This document shows, one piece after another, positions 35,313 through 43,579 of a stretch of 64,000 nt of DNA. The position numbers were made by a program, and so were the translations under genes. This stretch comes from Limnomonas spitsbergensis (lineage: Eukaryota; Chlorophyta; Chlorophyceae; Chlamydomonadales), in contig JAYJMM010000116.1 in NCBI GenBank assembly GCA_037349105.1, forward strand, positions 6,262,001 through 6,326,000. Reading direction: 5' to 3'. The notes beneath the pieces were generated by a model. It saw nothing but the letters and a program-made list of their open reading frames with translations, was not told the DNA's origin and made no database searches. Positions within the stretch are counted from its first letter, which is position 1; each line of letters opens with the position of its first letter.

Positions 35313-35330
35313 GGCACTGTAGGGATTTTG

Positions 35331-35799
35331 AATGTACCGCTAGAGTGTATGAATGTACTGCTTGAGTGTATGACTGGACAGCATGAGCATGAATGTACTG
35401 TCTCAGTATGAAATTACCAATTGAGTATGAATCTACAGCTTGCGTACGAATGCATAAATAAATTGTGCAGGAGGTAGAGCAACTGACAGCCAGTACTTAT
35501 TTTGACATCTCAGCCACATGTCACCTACGTGTCACCTACATGTCAGCGATAATCCATCCTCCAGCTACATGCCCCAAATGCTAACAGCCATGCGCCCATG
35601 CTGCTTGGACTGCCAGCTGCAGACCAGCCCAGAGTCGGTCCCCATTGCCGAAACTAGGTGTAAGGCAGCCACGAGACATGGCCTGCCAATGGTGGCCTTG
35701 AAAAAAAAAAAAAGGCAGCCAGTCCCATGAGGCGCCTTCTTGGCTACAATTGAGGTTGCAGCCCACAGGGCAAAACGGAGGTAAAAGAAGCACCGCAGC
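35331..35799. other. No gene seen; degenerate short repeats and a poly-A tract
   Basis: At 35330-35460 there are imperfect repeats of a TGTATGAATGTACTG type. Three CACATGTCA-like motifs lie near 35517-35550. A run of 13 A at 35700-35712 follows unique sequence and might mark a retroposed insert, but I find no matching target-site duplication. A weak acceptor (TGTGCAG at about 35470) could belong to the UPL-like gene. Confidence 0.4.
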
Positions 35800-36296
35800 A
35801 TGGGCCAAGGCTGCATGGGCCAAGGCTGCATGGGCCTAGGCTGCATGGGCCAAGGCTGCATGGGCGAAGGCTCTATGGGCCAATGCTGCATGGGCCAAGG
35901 CTGCATGTGCCAAGGCTGCATGGGCCTAGGCTGCATGGGCCAAGGCTGCATGGGCCAAGGCTGCAAACCCAAGGCTGCATGGGCCAAGGCTGCATGGGCT
36001 AAGGCTGCATGGGCCGAGGCTGCATGGGCCTAGGCTGCGTGGGCCAAGGCTGCATGGGCCAAGGCTGCATGGGCCAAGGCTGCGTGGGTCTAGGCTGCAT
36101 GGGTCGAAGCTGCATGGGCCAAGGCTGCATGGACCACGGCTGCATGGGCCAAGGCTGCATGTGCCAAAGCTGCGTGGGCCTATGCTGCATGGATCGAAGC
36201 TGCATGGGCCAAGGCTGCATGGACCAAGGCAGCCTGGGCCAAGGTTGCATGTGCCAAAGCTGCATGGGCCAAGGCTGCATGGGCCAAGGCAATATG
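35798..36296 (+). repeat. 15-bp minisatellite, about 33 units
   Basis: Consensus TGGGCCAAGGCTGCA. The period is a multiple of three and units lack stops, so both strands are open: MGQGC repeats on plus and MQPWP repeats on minus. Treat both as repeat shadows. Confidence 0.93.
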
Positions 36297-37460
36297 CTCA
36301 CCTCCATCGCATGCTCAAGGTGGGCGTGGGCACACCTGCATCCTGCTGAGGTTGATAGCTTCCTTGGCCACATGCGTCACACCCGTTGAGGCTGTTGAAC
36401 CTTTGAGGATGGGGTGGTGGCAACACTGGTGGTAAGGGGACAGGGTCATAGAGGGCATATTAGAGGGATGCGGTACATGAGCGTTGTTGTTATATTGTTA
36501 ACACACCCACCTAGCAGCCTTTCCTGTTCAAGGGCTCAGGGTTGTTTAGGGTTCACTTAAGGGGTTGACGGTTGAGGGATAACGTCTCGGTTCAATCGTT
36601 TAGGAAGTCTTAGGTTTTGACCAGAATTCAAAGAGGATCAGGGACAGGGGAGACCCTCAGCCCTAAACAATTAGATGAGACCTTGAAGGTGAGGAACCTC
36701 CTCAACCTTTTCACCCGCTGCGGGCGTGGTTTTCTTTCCGCATTTAATTGGCGCCGCCTCTCCTGCCACACCACCGTACTGACATGCTACCAACATTGAA
36801 TGGCCATACGGGCATGCCCCCAGTATATCACCGTCAGTTAAGGGATGCAGTGTATCGCGAGCAGAGTGGAACAGTGATGCGGCCTCTGCTCCGGAACCCA
36901 CAATAGCTGGGTTAAGGAGCAGACCACTGTTGATTGTATCAGCCCAAGCAGCATACCTGGGTAGGGGGCGGAATGTAGCAGACATTCAGTCTCCCATCCT
37001 CCTTCACACCAGCTTACCGAAAATAAACTAATGGTCACGGCGCGGATGTGGCTAAGGCCCCAGCAAGCTGCGTTGTTTCCTCAACTTCCATACCCTAATA
37101 GGGCGTAGCTTTCTTTCTTTCTTACCAAAGACTAGGGGTAGCAGATCATCAGGCCTCAAATCAATGTCGTCGTCCAATGCGGCATGAGCAAGCAAGACAG
37201 CTGGCGCTCCCTTTTTGCTCCCCTGCTAGCTCTGCGAACATCATCTTGTTGCTAGAAGGATGAGGTGCATGTTGCAGAGACTTTCAGTGAGGAAGGTAAC
37301 TTAGTAAGGAACTGAGCAGTGGCCAAGATGGGGGCAGAAGCTGGAAGGTGTGCTGGAATGAGTGCATGATGATGCATGGAGGGCGGCATGCAAGTTCAGA
37401 TCATGTGATTGTTTTAGTTTAAAAGTTGCCATCATAAGTGACCACATGGGTAGAGCCATC
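36297..37460. other. No gene recognised
   Basis: Contains scattered AGGGTT motifs (36530-36560) and a short interspersed repeat at 37083-37125. Open frames are short and without family resemblance. Confidence 0.45.
37083..37125 (+). repeat. Interspersed repeat with GGGCGTAGC and TTTC tail, copy 1
   Basis: CCTAATAGGGCGTAGC followed by repeated TTTC and TTACC. The same motif, including the preceding TTTCCT-AACTTCCA, recurs at 41122-41171 on the plus strand, and a diverged inverted copy is at 39515-39560. It resembles the 3' tail of a short retroelement, which is inference. Confidence 0.6.
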
Positions 37461-37463
37461 GAC

Positions 37464-37470
37464 TATAAAA
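37464..37470 (+). promoter_or_regulatory. TATA-box candidate upstream of the RING-kinase gene
   Basis: TATAAAA within GACTATAAAATAGC, about 430 bp upstream of the proposed start codon. The 5' leader would contain a possible intron ending at TGTTTTCAG near 37658. This is a candidate only. Confidence 0.35.
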
Positions 37471-37897
37471 TAGCAGGCCACCTCGAGCAAGTTGGCGCCG
37501 GGGGCGTTTGGAACACAAGCCCCGTCTGAGAAGTATCGGATACCAGCACGCAGGAATCAACGGTCAGGCGTGGGTTTGGTAGAAGGTTGTTAGAGGATGC
37601 GGCCGTGCGAGCGCTTGGTATCCGATTGCCTTACCTATATGTGCTCGTCTGTTTTCAGCCGACGACGGAGGCCACAGACAGAGGGGCGAGGGCAACATGC
37701 GCAACCCATAGTGTTTTCGTGTTCGCCTCCGTTTTTGCAGGACGGGGCGGCGCCTCAGACATGGTTAAATCCAAGCAAATAAATGAGGGCGCAGGGCGAG
37801 GAGGCACATTCCACTCAGCCGGAAATCAGCCTCGTCATCGATGGCCGTTTTCATCACGCTTATCACGCATCCCGGCCAGCTCCGTTTGCTCAGTCCG

Positions 37898-40800
37898 ATG
37901 TCTAATGACGACGCCTCGTGTTGCCCTATATGTTTGGATGTATTCAACGAGACCGTTCGTCGGCCTCTTATACTGACATGCGGCCACACCGTGTGTGAGG
38001 CCTGCATCCGTCTGCTTCCCCTCAAGACCGACATCGGCAACCGCAAGAGCTGCCCCACCTGCAGGGCCACGGTGGAGAAACCGGATACAGAACTGCGTCC
38101 CAACTATATGCTTATGTCTCTCCTCATGCAAGCCTCTGCCGCTACTGAGATGGTGGCGGGCGCCGTAGCTGCCCCTGACCAAGACCTGCTTGACATGCTT
38201 GGACGTTGGAATCTTAACGGTGTTGCGAGCATGGTCTTACCACCCGAAAGCGTGACTCTTGAAAGCTTGTTGAGCGAGGCGGGAGCGACAGGCCAGGTCT
38301 GGAATGGAACGCTCCATGGGAAGGAGGTAAGGTTTTCCTTCAAGGTAAAGGACGGCTAGGACGGCATGCCCTAGTATCAGTCGGATTTGTGCTTTTATGT
38401 TGTTTATTTAAAAGCCAATCATAAACACCTACCAACAGTTTCAGGTCGGAACCAAAATAAAAAGCCAACAACAAAAACCAAATATTTTGCATACCACCAG
38501 GGTTAGCTGCCCCCCTCTTTTACGTCCCCATTCTGCGCCCACTGCGACCAATATGTACCCGGTCTTAAGAATGAAGAGGCAGTTGGGATTATTAGCACTT
38601 TTCTAGTGCAAAGGCAAAAAACGTAGGAAGGGCTGCAACATTTGCTTGGTTAGCTGATGAGGTGTTTCCGGGACATGCACCGGGAGAGGCGGGGCCCCAG
38701 CAGCCGCGCAGCCGCACATTGAACTGCCGGTGCGGTCCCGTATTTTGTTTTATATTACTTACCCGGTAACATCTTCAGCTTGAGGTTCCTTTCTGGTTGT
38801 CAATACTAGCTGCGGGGCTGCGGCAATGTGTAGGGATTTTCCAGGTAATTTCCTAGGTAATTTCCAGACAATTCATTATTTTGTTTCATAAAACCAACCA
38901 TTGACATTTGTTTATTTAGGCACCAAACAAAAACTAACCATTCAAACCAATCAAGAGACTGTGTAAATTTAGGGTAAAAACAAAAAGAATTCAGAATAAA
39001 ACCAAATTCGACTGATACTACGGTATTGGAAAGCAGTGCACGAAATAAATAAATAAAGAATGAAAGATAGCCGCTCATATAAGATCCAAGCACCCCACAT
39101 GTATTGTTCCTTCCCCCTGAGCACTGCCTCTCTCTTTTGGGATACAGGTTGCCGTGAAGACTCTTGCCTTGCCTCGTGGCCAGCAGACGGACGGCTCCCC
39201 GGACAGCCCCTTGGTGGCCTCCCTCAAGCGCGAGCTAGTGGTCTTGAAGCACGTCACACGAGAGTGCCACTACATTTGTCGCTATCTTGGCATCACGCGC
39301 AAAGATGATCGCTTCTGCATTGTCATGACGAAGTACCCATCCAGCCTTCGGACACACCTGGACCTTCAACCAGGTGAGCATGAACCCTCATTCCCACCCC
39401 TGCCTCACCAGATGCAACATACATGCATCGCAAGCCTCAACTCATCATATGCTACCCAGCACATGAAACTTTGGATCGAGCCCCTCGTTATAAGTCAGAC
39501 TTGCTCAGAATGTGGAAAGAAAGAAAAAAACTACGCCCCCCTAGGAGCGTGCGGTATAAGGGAGTAGCTCAGCTCCGGGCCGAAGCCACATCTGCGATGT
39601 TACCATCAAACAAGAGTCTCATTGCAGAGACTCGCAAAAGGTGGATATGTCATTGCAAATGTGTGTGTTGAAGCAAGGTGCCATTTCTTGGCTCAATCTT
39701 GCGCCTGGTATATGTGACAGGGTGATCCATCATACTGCTGCCCCATGCAATGCCCTCATGTTATGGCAGGGGGGAAGCTGAGCCTATCTGAAGCGCTCAG
39801 TATTGCACGCGACATTGTGTACGGCCTAGAGGAGCTGCATGGCCTGGGTGTGGCTGTGCTGGACCTCAAGCCTGACAACGTGCTTCTCACGCGACAGGGC
39901 CATGCCGTCTTGACGGACTTTGGCATCAGCCGCGTTATCAATGGGACGCTTGGAGCCACGCGGCAAACGCAGATTGCAGGCACCTTCAACTACATGTGAG
40001 CCAGGGCAGATGGGACATCAATAGCTCAGAGCTATCCCTATGTGTCATAATGGAAACCCTAGGAGCCTCATGGCAGTTGCATGCTGTAGGCACCTAAAAC
40101 TACATTAGGGCCAGCCAGTCAGGGTAGATGGGGCATAGCTTGAATGCATTCCGGTTTCTGGCATCAGTCGTATTATAACAAGAACCCTAGAAGCAACACG
40201 GCAAGCACATATTGCCGGCATTTGTGTCTACTTGTGGGCATGTGTAGATGGTGCACACCGTGAACGCTGACTTCTTAGACACAACCACTGGTGGCAAGGG
40301 GGCAGTACTTTACAGTACGGTAGACAGTAAACCAATGCATTCACCCCGCCTCTTACACACACAGGTCCCCAGAGCAGATGAATGCAGAGCTCTTGATCAG
40401 TCCTGCTGCCGACATTTGGGCCTTTGGCTGCACGATGCTGCACATCTTGGCATCCCATGGCAGGCCTGAACATAATGCAGATCTACAACAAGATCAGCCA
40501 CAACAGACAGGCCCATGACCTGCCTCAGGACCTGCCTCCCTGGCTTGCCGCCCTTCTGCGGCGCTGTTTGGACTTCTCTCCCCAAGGCAGGCCATCAGCA
40601 AAGCAAGTGTTGCAGGTGAGTGGGGGTGTACTTGCCCATCATCTGATCGTCAACCTTGCTGATGATACCAAAGGCATGGAGGGGAGAGGCTATTCATCAT
40701 GCATGGATATTCCTGTCAAGGCAATTGATGTATCATTTCTCATGCATAGCCTGCCCACCCCCCCATGTCTGCTTCGTGCTCGTGTCATCCACTCTCGCCG

Positions 40801-40904
40801 TTCGCGTCCAATTGACCAACGAATGCTATAGTGTGCAGGCCCTCCAAGAGTCGGCTCCTGAGAAGCCCATGCGAGATGAGTCGACCCGCCCTTCTTCCAA
40901 CTAG
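37898..40904 (+). CDS. RING-finger protein kinase, KEG-like N-terminal architecture, one frameshift
   Basis: Exons 37898-38326, 39148-39373, 39770-39995, 40365-40615 and 40839-40904 (TAG); outside exon 4 all phases agree. The start is the ATG of MSNDDASCCPIC; an in-frame ATG 19 codons upstream is possible. A C3HC4 RING occupies residues 9-55 (Cys9, Cys12, Cys28, His30, Cys33, Cys36, Cys52, Cys55). The kinase follows: a loop around GATGQVWNG split by intron 1, VAVK with Lys147, catalytic VLDLKPDN (Asp250, Lys252, Asn255), DFG at 268-270, the SPEQM activation-segment end and DIWAFGCTMLHIL. Plant KEG joins RING and kinase in this order and acts in ubiquitin signalling; its ankyrin and HERC2-like parts are absent here. 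Exon 4 needs a +1 shift at about 40441-40456 to reach the C-lobe (GLNIMQIYNKISHN, then LLRRCLDFSPQGRPS). It is either a recent pseudogene or an error in the sequence. Confidence 0.8.
38372..39020. mobile_element. MITE-like element in kinase intron 1
   Basis: The 18-bp ends TAGTATCAGTCGGATTTG (38372-38389) and the reverse complement of 39003-39020 match at 17 positions. The interior is AT-rich and non-coding, in contrast to the exons. It fills most of the 821-bp intron that splits the kinase glycine loop from VAVK. No clear target-site duplication is seen. Confidence 0.6.
40045..40252 (+). repeat. Two decayed copies of the end of kinase exon 3 in intron 3
   Basis: Copy 1 (40045-40135) aligns GGCACCTAAAACTACATTAG and GGGTAGATGGGG with the exon's GGCACCTTCAACTACATGTG and GGGCAGATGGGA. 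Copy 2 (40154-40252) aligns TCTGGCATCAGTCGTATTAT with TTTGGCATCAGCCGCGTTAT, then GGAACC-like and CGGCAAGCACATATTGC segments. Both span the original exon-intron junction, and the donor is mutated in each. Confidence 0.8.
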
Positions 40905-41121
40905 GTGGGGGTGAGTAAATGGGGGATAAGTAGCATGATGTCCATAGGTAATGCAGGGACTTGTCATCATCTCTCGCGTTTATGTGTGATGTGTGGATGG
41001 TGGGGGGAAGGTCATTCATTGAGGGGTGAGTCCATGAGGAAGGGGTGGGTTGGCAGCATACTACACAAGCAGCGGGCATGCATGTGTCTGGTGCTCAATA
41101 AGATTACGGGTGACCGTGCGT

Positions 41122-41174
41122 TTCCTTAACTTCCACGCCCCAATAGGGCGTAGCTTTCTTTCTTTCTTTCTTAA
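41122..41174 (+). repeat. Interspersed repeat with GGGCGTAGC and TTTC tail, copy 2
   Basis: CCCAATAGGGCGTAGC with (TTTC)n and TTAAAG. Second copy of the family at 37083-37125. Confidence 0.6.
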
Positions 41175-41546
41175 AGCCTGCCCTCGGTGCATACATGTCT
41201 TACGTAACAACTTATACAACCGTTATTAATTAAGCCTAAACCCCGCTTAGTGCCCCTCGCACAGTCGCTTCCTCCCTTCCTTAGGAAGGTGCCCGCCTTG
41301 CCCACACCACCAACTCCACCTCTACACACCTCATCACACCTCCACCCCCCCCACACACACCAAATGTTCCCCTCACTTGGTAACTGCCCCCCCCACCTCT
41401 TCACCAGCTGATTTTCACCCCTCACTTGGGAACATGCCCCCCCCCACCCCCCCCACTCTATCAGATGCTTCCCCTTCACTTAGGAAAATATCCACCTTAT
41501 CCCCCTCCCCCTCTTATCCGTTGTTTTCCTCTCATTTATTTCCCAG

Positions 41547-42758
41547 GCTGTGACATGGGAAAACCTTGCTAACGCTATGAGCCCGGAGGGATGTGCAACA
41601 CTCAAAACTGCCGGTATCAGCCTAGCAGTGGCCACACGGCTGGTGGAGGAGCTAGGCTACTTTGACCCCCTGGATCTGCAGGTGTGTGTGGGGGGGTTGG
41701 GGGGGGCGGGTATATTTAATTGGGGAGCATTCTTGAGCCAGCCTGCACCTATGTGTTACTCCTTCCCATGTATACATAACTTCCACACGTGTGCCCCCCC
41801 CCCCCCCCCCATGGATGTAATACCCCCCGTGCTTGTAACTCCTCCCGTGCGTGTGAGTCACCCCGTGTATGTCACTCGACGACCCCCCGCGCGTGTAACT
41901 CCCCGCCGTGTATGTAACTCCCCACGTATATGTAACTCCTGTGTTGAAGTCCCCCCGTGCGTGTTACTCCTTCAATGTAACTCCCCACTGTGTACCGGTA
42001 TGTAATCCTCCCCCCATGTGTATAAGACCCCCCGTGCATGTAACTCCCTCCATGTAACTCCCCACCGTGTACCGATATGTAATCCTCCCCCCATGTGTAT
42101 AAGACCCGCCGTGCGTGTTACTCCCTCCATGTAACTCCCCACCGTGTACCGGTATGTAATCCTCCCCCCATGTGTATAAGACCCCCCGTGCGTGTTACTC
42201 CCTCCATGTAACTCCCCACCGTGTACCGGTATGTAATCCTCCCCCCATGTGTATAAGACCCCCCGTGCGTGTTACTCCCTCCATGTAACTCCCCACCGTG
42301 TACCGGTATGTAATCCTCCCCCCATGTGTATAAGACCCCCCGTGCGTGTTACTCCCTCCATGTAACTCCCCACCGTGTACCGGTATGGAATCCTCCCCCC
42401 ATGTGTATAAGACCCCCCGTGCGTGTTACTCCCTCCATGTAACTCCCCACCGTGTACCGGTATGGAATCCTCCCCCCATGTGTATAAGACCCCCCGTGTG
42501 TATAACTCCCCCTTGTCTCCACTCTGAAGCTTTTTCTTCCCTTGACTGGTGTTATATATCTGCCCCCTCCCTCCTCCCCCGTAGAGCATTGATGACAACT
42601 TGTTGTCTCAACTGGTGGGCCTGCCTAAGCTACAGCTAGCCCGGTTAAAAAATCTGCTTGCCGATCACCGCCCGCCCTCATCACAGTCTCAGCAGCGGGC
42701 CGCAAACAGTCCACCCCTGATGCATCAGGCTACGGACTACAATGCGGCTAGACTGCAG
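41547..42758 (+). CDS. Two SAM-like helical exons downstream of the kinase
   Basis: Exon 41547-41681 lies between TTTCCCAG and GTGTGT (45 codons, phase 0) and contains ANAMSPEGCATLKTAGISLA and VATRLVEELGYFDPLDLQ. Exon 42585-42758 lies between CCCCGTAG and GTGTGA (58 codons, phase 0) and contains DDNLLSQLVGLPKLQLARLK followed by a Ser/Gln-rich tail. Together they resemble a SAM-like five-helix fold. They may be C-terminal exons of the RING-kinase gene (the intervening TAG at 40902 would then be an alternative end or a lesion) or part of a separate gene. A 77-bp minisatellite fills the intron between them. Confidence 0.5.
41820..42520 (+). repeat. 77-bp minisatellite between the SAM-like exons
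   Basis: About seven units from 41990 with TGTAATCCTCCCCCCATGTG, GTGTTACTCCCTCCATGTAA and CCCCACCGTGTACCGGTA. Less regular precursors (GTGTAACTCC type) occupy 41820-41990. Confidence 0.88.
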
Positions 42759-43579
42759 GTGTGAAGTGTACCATGCCTTTAGAGAGTTGGGGGGGGCGGT
42801 GGATCAGGTAGCTTATGGTTAGAGCTCAGAGGGAGGTGGGGGAGGGAGGGGGGTTTGCTGTGGGGGGGAGCAGGTGTGCGGGGCGGTTGGATGGAAAGGT
42901 ACATTGTCATGATATTCATATTGTATGGCAGGGTTCCAGGGGGGGTCTGGTGATTGAGGCCATATAATGCAATTGGGGGGGATGAGTGGGCAGGGTACGT
43001 TGCGGAGCTAGCTTTCAGAGAGGACTTGGGCCGGGGGAAACAGGGGGGGCTATCTAATTGGAGCGAGTTTGGGGGAGGGGAACCTCCTCAGATGACTCTC
43101 CAAACACTCCCCAATACCCCCGAGTAACTACCATGTAAAACTGTTGTAGCTCGTCAGTTACTCCCCCCCCCCTCAACCTTCCCCCCCACCTCGACCTTCT
43201 ATCAAGCAGTGAGTGGTGTGGGGGGCAAAAGTGTGACAGTGGTATGGAGGTATGGACCTGCATGAGAACACACCAAGTACACAGTGGAGGAACTGAGCAA
43301 CCTGTATAAGCAATGAGTGGTGTGGGGCAAAAGTGTGACAGGGGTGTGGAGGTGTGGATCTGGGTGTGGAGCACCACCAAGTAAATATGGGTGTATTGCA
43401 AGCTGCCGTAAATCACCACTTGTATTGCCAAAATGTACAGCAAGCTATAATTCATCATGGCATGTTTCCCGTGTATTGCAAGTCGGTGTACATAACCCGA
43501 TTGTATGTATTGCCCATGTGCACTGCAGACTGGCAACAATAACCACTTGTATTGCATGTATTGCCTGTGTGTACTGCAG
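42759..43579. other. Stretch without recognised exons before the NIPA-like gene
   Basis: G-rich to 43090, then C-rich. 43390-43579 holds a degenerate repeat around GTATTGCAAGC and GTGTACTGCAGAC. The latter also precedes the first recognised NIPA-like exon, so the acceptor region of that exon appears to be duplicated. I looked here for the missing first four membrane segments of the transporter and saw none. Confidence 0.45.

Noticed and set aside
36530..36560. Interstitial telomere repeat
   Set aside because: Only a few scattered AGGGTT motifs with no tandem periodicity.
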